Shown: positions 1 to 9,187, counted from the stretch's first letter. The stretch is 64,000 bases of DNA from Fibrobacter sp. (GCF_017545445.1 NZ_JAFWOM010000078.1:1-64000), one strand, 5' to 3'. Program-made: numbers and translations. Notes: generated from the sequence alone by a model not told the origin.

Positions 1-340
1 GGAAGTAGGCGGTAGGAAGTAGACAGTAGGAAGAGAGCGTCATCCTGAACGACAGTGAAGGATCCAGTGAATTCTAGAGGTTTGTAGGCTGTAGGCAGAA
101 AGCGTCATCCTGGAGGGAGCTTCGCGACCGATAGGATCCAAAAGACGATTCTTCCTCTTTTTTGGACTCTATCGCCTTCGGCTCCAGAGTGACAGAACTA
201 GTATCCAGTGAAGATTTGGGGTATGGGCTATTGCTCAAAGCGAAGCGTGCTCAAAGCGAGTTTACGAGCGGCCCCATAGCTCATACCTAAATACCTCTCT
301 AGTCTCTCGTCTGTAGCCCACGCAGTGGGCGTTCTTTCGT
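1..340. repeat. Cluster of interspersed intergenic repeats
   Basis: No gene is visible here. Short GTAGGAAGTAG-type units lie at 1-30. Repeat arms of the form GCGTCATCCTG...GGATCCA occur at about 37-69 and 102-140, and a reverse-oriented arm lies at about 168-210. Related TGTCATCC/GGATCC arms recur at 32775-32812, 35664-35722 and 53815-53850, so this is a dispersed intergenic family. Function is unknown. Confidence 0.6.
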
Positions 341-344
341 CTAG
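306..344. repeat. Short repeat CTCGTCTGTAG...GTTCTTTCGTCTA, copy 1
   Basis: The arms CTCGTCTGTAG and GTTCTTTCGTCTA flank a small GC-rich hairpin. The same arms in the same order recur at 30557-30592, also just downstream of a leftward gene, so this may be a REP-like or 3'-end element. It abuts the stop codon of the patatin gene. Confidence 0.55.
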
Positions 345-2614
345 AATAAGCTATAGTCGCCGATTCGAATAAAGTATCTATAATCCTTGAATCGTTTCAA
401 ATCGCCGAAGGTGTCCAAATCGACAATACGGTTCACGCCCAAATAAACGGTAAACGAGCGATATTTATAACGGATTGCAGGTTCAAAGACAAATTTATCG
501 GCACCTAGCTTCGCGGTCTTTTTATTTTCATAATCATGCACATACGCAAACGAAAGCCATGCTTCAAAGCCACGGTGTTGAATGGTTCCGTTTACACGAA
601 GCATCGCATATCCATGCGTCGAAAGTTCAGGATCCAAATAATCCTCCAACCACGGCGTAGCCGCCACATGCATGCGGAAACGGTCTTCCATTGCAACATT
701 GTCAAACGTTTTGGGAAACTTGAAACGGCCATCATCGCGGTACGAATCAACCCCCATTGAAGCCCCTACAGTCAATGCAGCCTTGCGAACCGGAGAAACA
801 GAATAACGGCCATCCAACGCGAAAATTCCATAAATCGGGCCTCTCTGGTGGTATCCGCTCCCAATCAAGTTCATGCCGATACTTGCATTTGCAGCATAGC
901 CATTCAAGGCAAACCAAGGATTTTCATCTCCATTCAACAAAGAATAACGGACGATTTGCGTCATGGGAGTCGTCTCATAATGGTCATCCGTATTTATATT
1001 TTCGTCAAAGAGGTCCGCTCTAGGAATTGCACTCGGCGACAATTCAAATTCGCGATTGCCAAATAAAAATTTGACTTCGATAGACTGCATCTTATCAAGC
1101 GCATATTTTGCAGACAAGAAAAAGTCATTCCGTTGTTCAAACTCGAAGCGATTTTCTTCTGGAACATAATCCTTCTCGAACGATTTCAAATAACGAAGTT
1201 TCATCAAATCATACCCAAAACTGAATATCCAGCGACGACTGATCAAGTTCGTAATTTCAAGACGAGGGCGGAAACCGAAAGAAGACGAGCCATAAAAACC
1301 GGCAAGTTTCAAATAAATTTCCATCTGGTTCACATAATACAGCGAGGCTTCGCCGTATGCATTCGCACCAATCACATTCGAGCCAAACCCGCCCGCAGCA
1401 ACATCAACCGTCGGATGCACACCCACACCAATAAGCAAATCGCCATCGGGCTGCATGTTAAAAGAAACCGTATCGTACGGAGCTTTAGCCGTAATCGAAT
1501 AAGCAAAATGCGACGGAGCGGCAAAGCCCGAATCTTCCCGATTCCAATACGAAGCCACGGCAGCATGATGTTCAGCAGAAACGCTATCGAAAACAGGATT
1601 AAAAGTCAGCCAAGGTTTTGACTTTTGCTTTTCAGAGTAGTCTGTACGACGTTCTAGCAGCGGAACTATTTTACGCAAGCTTTGCTCCACGGCAGAAAAT
1701 CCCGCCTGAATAGCAGCATTGCGAGACGAATCGCGGAGGGAATGCGTCCTGATAAACACTCCCGCGACATCGCCAAGACTTGACAAAACCTTATTCTTGA
1801 TTGTACGGATTTCGGCGCTCCCTTCCGCCACATAGCGAACAGGATCTGCGACAACAATCAACGGATTTTCGTTTACATCATTCGAATCCCTAGACTGCGG
1901 CAACGCCAAGTACGGACAAAGTTCTCCGGACATTTCATTTCCCGGAAGCGGAAGCGATGCTATAATATCCGCATATGTCGGATTGACATTGACGCTATCG
2001 CAAGTGACAAGCGTAAAAGGAATCTGATAGGCCCCCCGCTCACGGTAAAGGGATTCTTCGAACCGAAGACGCGAAAGCGAACGTTCTATGGACAACGTAT
2101 CAGGAACAATCGCATGCATGCTGCGATAAACGTTCCCTGCCGTATCTGCATAAAACGAGAACCTCTGGCGAAACGACGGAATACCGTTCACAGAAATCGG
2201 TAAAGCAAACGCATCGTGTTCCGTTTTTGCATGAATCGAATTGGTCCCCACAAAATCAATAATTGCAGGGTCCATCATCAGCCGCTGGATATCGTCAATA
2301 GACACGCCAAGCGCCCACAAAGCCCCCATCCAAGCGCCCCACGACGTCGCCACAATAGAATCGACAGGAACCTTGTATTCTTCCAATGCATACAACGCTC
2401 CCAAATGGAACCACGGAGAACGTTCTCCACCACCAAGGTAAAGCACGGATTTGACGTTCTTTTTCTGTACGGAATCCGGTTCCAGCTGCATCGCCCCCAA
2501 AAGGGACTCATCAACGGACAATGCCGCCCGCACAGGCGCCACATACAAGGAGGCCGATACCGCCACCGTCAAAAGAAACGTTCTTTTAAGCCAGCCGAGC
2601 GGGATTGGAAACAT
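341..2614 (-). CDS. Patatin-like phospholipase with C-terminal outer-membrane barrel
   Basis: This 757-residue secreted protein has an N-terminal signal peptide (about 1-30). A patatin domain follows at about 55-330, with a GGG-E-R oxyanion region and the nucleophile elbow ATSWGAW in place of the usual GTSAG. The C-terminal half (about 370-757) is rich in alternating aromatic and polar strands ending in SLF, as expected for an outer-membrane barrel, so the layout resembles the PlpD/FplA class of patatin autotransporters. A POTRA domain is not obvious. The likely role is surface lipid-acyl hydrolysis. The start overlaps the upstream gene by 29 nt, so the two are probably translationally coupled. 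The second catalytic Asp is not certain. Confidence 0.8.
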   Translation of the reverse strand: MFPIPLGWLKRTFLLTVAVSASLYVAPVRAALSVDESLLGAMQLEPDSVQKKNVKSVLYLGGGERSPWFHLGALYALEEYKVPVDSIVATSWGAWMGALWALGVSIDDIQRLMMDPAIIDFVGTNSIHAKTEHDAFALPISVNGIPSFRQRFSFYADTAGNVYRSMHAIVPDTLSIERSLSRLRFEESLYRERGAYQIPFTLVTCDSVNVNPTYADIIASLPLPGNEMSGELCPYLALPQSRDSNDVNENPLIVVADPVRYVAEGSAEIRTIKNKVLSSLGDVAGVFIRTHSLRDSSRNAAIQAGFSAVEQSLRKIVPLLERRTDYSEKQKSKPWLTFNPVFDSVSAEHHAAVASYWNREDSGFAAPSHFAYSITAKAPYDTVSFNMQPDGDLLIGVGVHPTVDVAAGGFGSNVIGANAYGEASLYYVNQMEIYLKLAGFYGSSSFGFRPRLEITNLISRRWIFSFGYDLMKLRYLKSFEKDYVPEENRFEFEQRNDFFLSAKYALDKMQSIEVKFLFGNREFELSPSAIPRADLFDENINTDDHYETTPMTQIVRYSLLNGDENPWFALNGYAANASIGMNLIGSGYHQRGPIYGIFALDGRYSVSPVRKAALTVGASMGVDSYRDDGRFKFPKTFDNVAMEDRFRMHVAATPWLEDYLDPELSTHGYAMLRVNGTIQHRGFEAWLSFAYVHDYENKKTAKLGADKFVFEPAIRYKYRSFTVYLGVNRIVDLDTFGDLKRFKDYRYFIRIGDYSLF

Positions 2615-3593
2615 ACCTACCAGCCTCTTCGGCAGTCACATAGCCAGCACGAACAAGTTCTGCAATACTGTTATCCATCAACAGCATGCCTTCCGAAGCA
2701 GAAGCGGCCATAATGGACGGAAGCTTGAAATGATCGCCACTACGAATATGAGCAGCCACATTTTGCGAATTATAAAGGATTTCCCAAGCCGGAACGGCAC
2801 CGCCGCCTTCTGTAGCCGCAGGCAGCAACCTCTGGACAACCACCGCCTTGAGAGCCGCAGCAAGCATCGTCCGTGCAAGGTCGCGATTTTCCGAAGACGA
2901 AGCCGATAGAAGCGTATCAATCACACCTACCGCATTACCTGCCGTCACGTTCACGACGACCAAAGCGCCCGCTTCGGCGGCTCGCAATAAAGGAATCAAT
3001 GTAGAAGGGTCAAAACCACCGACCCAGAACAAATCCGTACCACTACGAAGCCCCTGCTCCAGTTTTTCGGAAGTCGAGCCCACGGTATTGACAAGCACAA
3101 GGCTTTCCCCAGTATTCACGGGCAACTCGTGCCTAGCGTCCAAATTGCAGAATCGCAAAAGGCGAGACGAACACATCGCCGATACATAAGACGTCGCCGA
3201 GACCGTCTTTCCAGAACAGACGGGTCCCGCGAAAACGACTAGTCCGGAATTCAGCCCCAGCAAGTTATCACACGAGGGAGGCATCCCCAAAGACCCGATA
3301 TCCGGACATTCCGGCATGAGCGGGCGGAAAATCGCCGCATTACCTAAAGCCTCGCGGAAGTACTTCACACGCCATTTCGTATTGAGCCACGGACCGCCGA
3401 TAAACGTACCCGCTTCGCCATCGAGCGAACCCAAAAATTCAAGCAAAGAGCCGAATGGAAGCGCAGACGATTCGGGAATAGCGCAAACATGCCCCGCAAA
3501 GCGAACCGACGACGGAGCCCCTTCGGTCACAATCAAGTCACTCGCCCCGATGTTCAGAGCATATTCCAAAAGAGATTCAATTTCTGAAGCCAT
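2586..3593 (-). CDS. Degenerate PilT-like ATPase
   Basis: The 335-residue protein follows the PilT/PilU fold: an N-terminal domain (about 1-100), then a P-loop GPVCSGKT at 123-130 and a RecA-like core. The acidic Walker B and Asp-box positions of true retraction ATPases are not evident: the segment that should read DVILVGEMRD reads DLFWVGGFDP. It lies 11 nt downstream of a second PilT/PilB-like gene and overlaps the patatin gene downstream. No other pilus gene is visible here, so a type IV pilus role is unproven. It may be a regulatory or scaffold paralogue. Confidence 0.75.
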   Translation of the reverse strand: MASEIESLLEYALNIGASDLIVTEGAPSSVRFAGHVCAIPESSALPFGSLLEFLGSLDGEAGTFIGGPWLNTKWRVKYFREALGNAAIFRPLMPECPDIGSLGMPPSCDNLLGLNSGLVVFAGPVCSGKTVSATSYVSAMCSSRLLRFCNLDARHELPVNTGESLVLVNTVGSTSEKLEQGLRSGTDLFWVGGFDPSTLIPLLRAAEAGALVVVNVTAGNAVGVIDTLLSASSSENRDLARTMLAAALKAVVVQRLLPAATEGGGAVPAWEILYNSQNVAAHIRSGDHFKLPSIMAASASEGMLLMDNSIAELVRAGYVTAEEAGRYVSNPARLA

Positions 3594-3604
3594 GACGATC
3601 CCCG

Positions 3605-5275
3605 CTATTTAGCCTTGCGATAAGAAGCAAAGCGCCTACTATCGTTTGCACGCTTCCACGCTTCGATACCTTCAATGTAACCCGAATCCACGCACATTTG
3701 CAAAGATTCATCCAATGTAATGCCCTGATCTTTTTGACCGGTAATCGCAGAAACAATCTGCGAAACATCGCCTTTGCGGATCATCCCTGCAATCGTAGAT
3801 GTCACCTTCATCGCCTCCGTCGCAAGCACAAGGCCCTGGTTATCGACCACGGGAATCAAATGCTGCACAATAACGCCCTTGAGCTGGTCCGCAAGCGAGC
3901 ACGCAAAAGCATTTCGATTATCGCTTGGCACAGACATGAGGAGACGAGACAGCAAGGCATGGATATTGGTTCCACTCGCCACGGCAAACACCAATGCACC
4001 AGCGTTCGAAGCCTGCATCAAAAGCGAAAGCTCATCCATCGTTTCCAAATGGTCAAAGAGAATCACGTCGGCACCCGTGCGAATTGCAAGTTCGATTCCT
4101 GCGATACCGGAATGGACATGCAAACCGACTTCGCGTTGGGCGATAGAGCCGTTCGGGTTCACAAGCAACCGTTCAATCGGCTTTTCGACCGTCTGGATAA
4201 ACACTTGCCTATTGGCGGCAATGCACTCGGCAAAAGCAGTCATCGTCGTAGAGCGTCCACTCTCCGAAGGGCCTGCAATCAAAACAAGACCGTTATTCAG
4301 CGATGCAAACTGGTTGCAGAATTCAGGCAAGTAAAGGCTCTCCAGAGCAATAGATTCCATCGGAATAATGCGGATGGAAATGCTTGGCGTGACATCGTTC
4401 CATGTTACGGAAACGCGCGCACGGCCAACACCGGGAAGCCCTATCGTCCTACTAAAATTGCGACCGACGACCATCTTGTAACCGTCCGTAATACCGCTTG
4501 CTATTTCGGACAAGCGGTCCATCAAATGCGTCTTTTCAAGAACTTTTTCAGATGCGACAAACAGATTGCCCGACTGACGCATGACAATCTGACGACCCGC
4601 ATATAAATAAATATCCGTAACGTTGAATTTGCGGGCGTAGGCGATGATTTTTGCAAGCGACATAATCGGATGCAAAACATCGGGCGCCTCAACGGCTTCA
4701 CCATCACCGGTAGCGACCGCGAATTGCGACGGCAACTCGCCCTCTTCAGTTTCCTTATCATCAACTTCGCTTTCAACGGGTACCTGGACATTCGCCATGC
4801 TTGTCATTTCAAGCCCAGCGACCTTCTCCGTCACAACAACCGAGCTGGAAGCCTCACCATAAAGGCTGCTATTGCCTTCAATTCGAATCGCAGGTTCCTC
4901 TTCAGGAGGCGGAGCCGCAGGAGCTGTTTTCGCCACAGGAGCGGGAATAGGCGCAGGTTTCGCTGCCGTAGCCGAGACTGCCGGAGTCGATGCGGGTTTC
5001 GATGCAGACGATGCGCTCGTGGAGGCCGTGGAACTCGCAGGAGCACCCGCAGATGCAGAAGCTGCCGAACCACCCGCCGGCTTCGCGTTTTTCGCTTCAA
5101 GGTTCTGCACAAACGCGAGCACCTTCGCATACATGGATTCTTTCAGTATTCCCGCTTTAACGAGAACCTGCCCGATATCCATCGAATCGGTAATTTTGCC
5201 CCAATGAGCCTTGATTACATCTTCCGTCACAACTTTATTGTGAACGAGAACCTTTGCAATATACTGGTTTCTCAT
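3605..5275 (-). CDS. PilB/PilT-like ATPase with altered Walker A
   Basis: This 556-residue protein has an N-terminal domain (about 1-62) resembling the GspE/MshE N-terminal module, an Ala/Pro/Ser-rich linker (about 63-125) and a C-terminal PilT-like ATPase (about 200-540). The P-loop at 335-342 reads GPSESGRS, with Arg replacing the catalytic Lys, and the Asp/Walker B region reads DVILFDHLET. With its equally unusual neighbour it may form a hetero-oligomer in which ATPase activity is partial or lost. The start overlaps the ABC permease stop by 4 nt (ATGA), which places it in the same operon. Confidence 0.75.
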   Translation of the reverse strand: MRNQYIAKVLVHNKVVTEDVIKAHWGKITDSMDIGQVLVKAGILKESMYAKVLAFVQNLEAKNAKPAGGSAASASAGAPASSTASTSASSASKPASTPAVSATAAKPAPIPAPVAKTAPAAPPPEEEPAIRIEGNSSLYGEASSSVVVTEKVAGLEMTSMANVQVPVESEVDDKETEEGELPSQFAVATGDGEAVEAPDVLHPIMSLAKIIAYARKFNVTDIYLYAGRQIVMRQSGNLFVASEKVLEKTHLMDRLSEIASGITDGYKMVVGRNFSRTIGLPGVGRARVSVTWNDVTPSISIRIIPMESIALESLYLPEFCNQFASLNNGLVLIAGPSESGRSTTMTAFAECIAANRQVFIQTVEKPIERLLVNPNGSIAQREVGLHVHSGIAGIELAIRTGADVILFDHLETMDELSLLMQASNAGALVFAVASGTNIHALLSRLLMSVPSDNRNAFACSLADQLKGVIVQHLIPVVDNQGLVLATEAMKVTSTIAGMIRKGDVSQIVSAITGQKDQGITLDESLQMCVDSGYIEGIEAWKRANDSRRFASYRKAK

Positions 5276-6081
5276 AAGAAATCCCTCCTACTGAACCACC
5301 AGCTTGCAACGCCCAAAAATACACCGATGTAACCCAGTGCATAAATAGAATTCCAGAACAAATACATATCTGGGAGAGCAACGCCATGGACAACATAGTT
5401 CGTCACGTTATACCGATAAAGTCCAGGAAACACAGCATGGATCACGACCGCCGCCTTTTCAAGAATTGCAGACGATGTGCTGTGCAGTTCGCCCATGCGG
5501 CTAGCAAAGCGGACCTGTTCCAAAAGCTGGTCACTCAAGTGCCCTGCAAAATAAACGCCCAGCGTAAAGAGTGCCGAAAGGATAGTGCTGCTAAAACTGC
5601 TGAACAAAAGAGCCACCGCAATGATGACCGCCATTTCGCAGAATATCAAGTAAATAGCGGTCAAAAGGCTAAGCGTCGGGCCTGAATTCGTCACCCACAA
5701 AATGCAATAGTAAATCGCCGTGAGCAAGCACAAATGAACGATGACCACCGCCAAAAGTCCAAAGTACTTGCCGACGATAAACGCCACGCGGCTAATGGGT
5801 TTCGACAAAAGCGTAAGCACCGTGCGCCGCTGGATTTCTTTTTGCACAAGGCTAATGCCCACGAAAATCGAAATCAGGAGCCCCGAAAGGCTCATCACCG
5901 AAAGCGTAGTCGATTTGATGACGTAAGACCGGTCAAACACCGACCATTCGCCAAGCACAATGCTGAAAAGCGTAAGCGCAATCGCCAAAAAGCCAATGTT
6001 ATACAAAATCTTATCGCGAATGGATTCGCGGAACGTATTGAGAGCAATAATGCCGATATGATTAAGCGTCTGCACGGGCAA
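5272..6081 (-). CDS. ABC-2 type transporter permease
   Basis: This 269-residue integral membrane protein has about six hydrophobic segments. The N-terminal RESIRDKILYNIGF stretch and the KEIQRRTVLTLLSKP motif are typical of ABC-2 permeases of the NosY/GldF type. It pairs with the ATPase gene immediately upstream, overlapping it by 20 nt. The substrate is unknown. Its position between an ABC ATPase and PilT-like genes suggests an envelope or motility role rather than drug export, but this is inference. Confidence 0.8.
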   Translation of the reverse strand: MPVQTLNHIGIIALNTFRESIRDKILYNIGFLAIALTLFSIVLGEWSVFDRSYVIKSTTLSVMSLSGLLISIFVGISLVQKEIQRRTVLTLLSKPISRVAFIVGKYFGLLAVVIVHLCLLTAIYYCILWVTNSGPTLSLLTAIYLIFCEMAVIIAVALLFSSFSSTILSALFTLGVYFAGHLSDQLLEQVRFASRMGELHSTSSAILEKAAVVIHAVFPGLYRYNVTNYVVHGVALPDMYLFWNSIYALGYIGVFLGVASWWFSRRDFL

Positions 6082-6985
6082 TTTCCTCCGTCAAAATATC
6101 TTCAAGACTCGGACGCTTGTGGTCCATCTTTTCTACAGCGATTCCATTCGAAAGGCAGAAACCCAGCAAGCGATCACGAGCCGCATCGTCAGAACAGATA
6201 AATTCCTGCGGATGCCCCGTGAGAGCGACACCTTGCGGCAAGTCCGCTGCAAGAATCGCCTGACGTGTCCGCACGTGGTACTCGACTCCGCACGATTCCG
6301 TGATTTCATCGACGGTTCCTTCACGTACGATTTTTCCATCGACAATCATCGCGACTTTATGGCTGATCGATTCCACATCAGAGAGCAAGTGGCTCGAATA
6401 GAAAATCGTCACGCCGTCGCGGTTGAGCTGCTGGATAGCCTCGCGCACGTCACGGCGGCCCATCGGGTCAAGACCGCTCATCGGTTCGTCGAGAATCAAA
6501 AGTTTCGGCTTTCCAAGTATTGCCTGGGCGATGCCCACGCGCTGCATCATGCCCTTGGAGTACGAACGCAAGCGGCGGTCGATCCAGTCCTTGTTCGCAT
6601 GCAAAAGTTCAAGCGCCCAGCCAATGCGGGATTCAAGTTCCACACCCTTGAGTCCTACGAGCTTGCCGTAAAAACGCAGAAGCTCACGCCCCGAAAGGTA
6701 ATCGTAAAAATACGGCTGCTCCGGCGAGTAACCGATATACTCGCGACTCTTTACATCGCGCGGGCTAATCCCGTTCACGAGCACCTTGCCCGATTCGAAC
6801 GTCAAAAGCCCCGTCAAGACCTTGATCGTGGTCGATTTGCCAGCCCCGTTAGGCCCAATAAAACCATACACTTGACCTGGTTCCACCTTGAAGCTCACAT
6901 CCTAGAGCGCAAGCTTCGGCTTCATGGTAAAGCCGCTGCGGTAAGTCTTGTGCAAATGCTCAATTTCTATCATCAAATCACTCAT
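6062..6985 (-). pseudogene. ABC exporter ATPase with in-frame amber codon
   Basis: Reading from ATG 6985 gives a normal ABC ATPase N-terminus (MIEIEHLHKTY from residue 5), but codon 28 is TAG (6904-6902). The frame then continues without a break: Walker A GPNGAGKS, a signature SYSKGMMQ (in place of LSGGQ), Walker B LLILDEP and a C-terminal helical tail. Reinitiation at GTG 6898 would give a 278-residue protein lacking the first strands of the ATP-binding core. It is the partner of the permease downstream. The TAG may be a real lesion, a sequencing error, or a suppressed codon; expected codons at this site would be CAG or GAG. Confidence 0.75.
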
Positions 6986-6992
6986 ACACACA

Positions 6993-7316
6993 TCACTTTT
7001 CGTTTGAATTTTCACCTACAGATTCTACATCGGATTCGTCGCCGCTCTCGTCGTCAGAATCATCAAACCCAGCCGCCTTGTAAGATTCCTCTATTTCGCG
7101 ACGGCGACGTTCTGCTTTTTCTTTCTTGTTGACAAAAAAGTAAATAACAGCACCGGCTGCATAAAATACAATCCCCGCGTAGAAAAACGGATTGATGGAC
7201 ATTCCTTCAAGACCGGGAAACAAATTCAAGACGATTTCGTGCCCGAAAAGCATCAAAAGTACAAGTACAATACCTAGCGCTTTGAGCACCCAAGAGACAA
7301 TCACAAGTTTTTTCAT
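6993..7316 (-). CDS. Small two-helix membrane protein
   Basis: This 107-residue protein has two predicted transmembrane segments (about 5-25 and 45-63), then a Lys/Arg-rich stretch (KKEKAERRR) and a very acidic, Ser-rich tail. No family is recognised. It is the first gene of the leftward operon: the ATPase ATG lies 8 nt beyond its stop codon. The charge pattern places the tail in the cytoplasm by the positive-inside rule. It may be an accessory subunit of the exporter. Confidence 0.65.
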   Translation of the reverse strand: MKKLVIVSWVLKALGIVLVLLMLFGHEIVLNLFPGLEGMSINPFFYAGIVFYAAGAVIYFFVNKKEKAERRRREIEESYKAAGFDDSDDESGDESDVESVGENSNEK

Positions 7317-7496
7317 CCAAAATCCTCAAAATGGTGCCGCACAACACGCACGGCACTCGCATTTTTGAAAATATATATTTATAAAAAAAAAAGACGGGCC
7401 GCCGCTAGAATATCACCCTTTTTTCGCCTCAAACGCCGCTGAATCGCATAAAAAAATGATATTTATAGAAAATTAAGGAAAAAAGTCTAAAATACA

Positions 7497-7526
7497 GCAA
7501 AAAACCTACCCCTCGCGAGGTAGGTT
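7497..7526 (-). terminator. Leftward intrinsic terminator
   Basis: Stem AACCTACC (7503-7510) pairs with GGTAGGTT (7519-7526) around an 8-nt loop. On the minus strand it is followed by a T-run. It lies only about 25 nt downstream of a predicted leftward promoter (7551-7580), so any transcript from there would be under about 50 nt. Confidence 0.6.
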
Positions 7527-7550
7527 GCTTAGAGATAGTTGGCAAGAACA

Positions 7551-7580
7551 AGTTTAGAATTTGAGTCAACTCTTTTTCAA
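7551..7580 (-). promoter_or_regulatory. Predicted leftward promoter homologous to the nflH promoter
   Basis: On the minus strand TTGAAA (7580-7575) and TAAACT (7556-7551) are 18 nt apart. The block 7551-7645 matches the nflH upstream block 23704-23798 over most of its length, including the palindrome. It has no downstream gene within reach before the terminator at 7497. Confidence 0.4.
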
Positions 7581-7626
7581 TATTTTTCAGCCCGTTTCGA
7601 CTACTTTTTTATTTTTTCTCGCGCTG

Positions 7627-7645
7627 TTATAAAAACTTTTTATAG
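7627..7645. promoter_or_regulatory. MET-box-like palindrome A
   Basis: TTATAAAAACTTTTTATAG contains a perfect 17-nt palindrome (7628-7644) of the form TATAA-N7-TTATA. It belongs to a set of six in the window and lies 260 nt before the NifB-like gene. Half-site spacing equals that of streptococcal MtaR MET-boxes (TATAG-N7-CTATA). Confidence 0.6.
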
Positions 7646-7827
7646 CACCATTCAACTCTAATCTATCGCAATCCTATGAAAATCAAATTTTTTGATTTTT
7701 GCCCCGCGTTCCACATTGCATTTACCTATTACGCTTTTTAAATTTTGCCCGTACTTCTTCGACAGAGAAGTAAAAGAACTAAACACACTACAGAACGCTA
7801 GGTAACCGTTCAATTTTTCAAATAAAC

Positions 7828-7879
7828 TAGACCGGCACGCCGGAAGTTTAGCCACGCAGGAATTCTCCTTCGCGGTCTA
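7828..7879 (+). promoter_or_regulatory. Structured 5' leader of the nifB-like gene
   Basis: TAGACCG (7828-7834) can pair with CGGTCTA (7873-7879). Inside this stem are CCGG-CACG-CCGG and AGGA-ATTC-TCCT hairpins. It lies 26 nt before the start codon. It matches no riboswitch class I can recognise. The rest of 7317-7905 is AT-rich and holds the palindrome, promoter and terminator listed separately. Confidence 0.4.
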
Positions 7880-7905
7880 TCGATTCTATTGCCTTGTGAG
7901 GTTTT

Positions 7906-8778
7906 ATGGCTATTGATCAAGAAAATGTTTTTAGAGAGCATCCCTGTTTCGGTGCGTGTAAGAATCGTAAAGGACGCATCCATTTGCCCGTCGCTCCGGG
8001 TTGCAACATCGAGTGCCGTTTTTGCGACCGCCGCATTAACGAAGACGCACAAGTTCCGGGGAATACAAGTAAAGTCATCAAGCCCGAAGAAGCATGCGGA
8101 TACATTCGCAAGGCATTGGAATTTGTGCCGGAACTTACTACGGTGGGGATTGCAGGGCCAGGCGATACGCTCGCGACGCCTTTTGCACTAGACACTTTCC
8201 GCTTGGTGAAAAAAGAATTTCCGCAGTTGATTCGTTGCATGAGTACAAATGGGCTTTTGCTAAATGACAAGGCTGATGAAGTCATTGACGTGGGCATTGA
8301 TACGCTAACGGTTACAGTGAATGCCGTTGACCCTGAAATCGAGGCAATGATCAATGCGAGAATTTTTTACCACGGCAAGACCTATACAGGCGTCGAAGCC
8401 GCTGAAATCTTGATTCACAACCAGCTCGAAGGCATCCGCAAAGTTGCCAAGAGCGGAACGCTTATCAAGGTGAATACGGTTCTCTGCCCCGGTATCAATG
8501 ACAAGCATATCGAAGATGTTGCCGCGACGGTGCGTGAAGCGGGCGCGATTATATACAACATCATTCCGTTGATTCCGCAGAACGGATTCAAGGATATTCC
8601 GGCCCCGAGTCCGAAGGCTCTTGCAATTGCCCAGGAACAGGCGGGCGTTTTCATCAACGTTTTCAAACATTGTGCCCATTGCCGTGCCGACGCTGTTGGC
8701 GTCCCCGGTGTTTATGATGTCGGTGCACAAATCTACATGGATCGCATCCGTGTAAAGGAGACTTTCTCTCATGGCTAA
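7906..8778 (+). CDS. nifB: NifB-type radical SAM cofactor synthase
   Basis: This 290-residue protein makes the NifB-co type iron-sulfur-carbide precursor in nitrogenases and in related nitrogenase-like enzymes. The radical SAM motif is C33-x3-C37-x2-C40. NifB hallmarks are HPCF at 12-15, the LPVAPGCNI block and the C-terminal CAHCRADAVG. The NifX-like C-terminal domain of many NifB proteins is absent and is encoded by the next gene, which overlaps by 8 nt. ATG 7906 has a GTGAGG ribosome site. With nflKDH in the island and no nifEN, this matches the MarB/NflB role in methylthio-alkane reductase maturation (inference). Confidence 0.9.
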   Translation: MAIDQENVFREHPCFGACKNRKGRIHLPVAPGCNIECRFCDRRINEDAQVPGNTSKVIKPEEACGYIRKALEFVPELTTVGIAGPGDTLATPFALDTFRLVKKEFPQLIRCMSTNGLLLNDKADEVIDVGIDTLTVTVNAVDPEIEAMINARIFYHGKTYTGVEAAEILIHNQLEGIRKVAKSGTLIKVNTVLCPGINDKHIEDVAATVREAGAIIYNIIPLIPQNGFKDIPAPSPKALAIAQEQAGVFINVFKHCAHCRADAVGVPGVYDVGAQIYMDRIRVKETFSHG

Positions 8779-9187
8779 ATACAAAGTAGCAGTTGCCACG
8801 AATGATGGCGTGAATGTCAATGTCCATTTTGGACATGCGGCAGCTTTTGACATTTACGAAGTCGATGATGTGAGCGGAAAATTCGAAAAGGTTGAAGTCC
8901 GCGTGAAGCCGGAGCATTGCGATGGCTCGTGCGGAGATGGAGCATGCGGGCGGCAAGAGGTAGAACATTCGTCGATGTTTGCCGCTGCAAAAAATCTTGC
9001 AGATTTGGATTATGTACTTTGTCAACAGCTAGGCCCACAGGCGATTCAATCATTGGCACGCTTTAACGTACGTGCTTTTGATATCGCGCTCCCCATCGCA
9101 GAAGCTATAGGCAAAATAAATATATACCGTAAAAAAATTGCCGAGCGCCTTTCGAAAATTAAGGGGGCGCAGAATTCTAGCGTTTAA
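8771..9187 (+). CDS. NifX/NafY-family cofactor-binding protein
   Basis: This 138-residue protein belongs to the dinitrogenase iron-molybdenum cofactor biosynthesis family (NifX, NafY, NifB C-terminus). It carries the N-terminal beta strand with VNVHFGHAAAF, where the His is the usual cluster ligand, and a Cys-rich insert CDGSCGDGACG at about 57-67 that may hold metal. Its start codon lies inside the nifB-like stop (ATGGCTAA), so it is co-translated. The likely role is to carry the NifB product to the nitrogenase-like D subunit encoded at 21-23 kb. Confidence 0.85.
   Translation: MAKYKVAVATNDGVNVNVHFGHAAAFDIYEVDDVSGKFEKVEVRVKPEHCDGSCGDGACGRQEVEHSSMFAAAKNLADLDYVLCQQLGPQAIQSLARFNVRAFDIALPIAEAIGKINIYRKKIAERLSKIKGAQNSSV

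Noticed and set aside
1..340. CRISPR array or insertion-sequence ends
   Set aside because: Repeat arms are irregularly spaced and no transposase or cas gene is present; they fit dispersed intergenic repeats.
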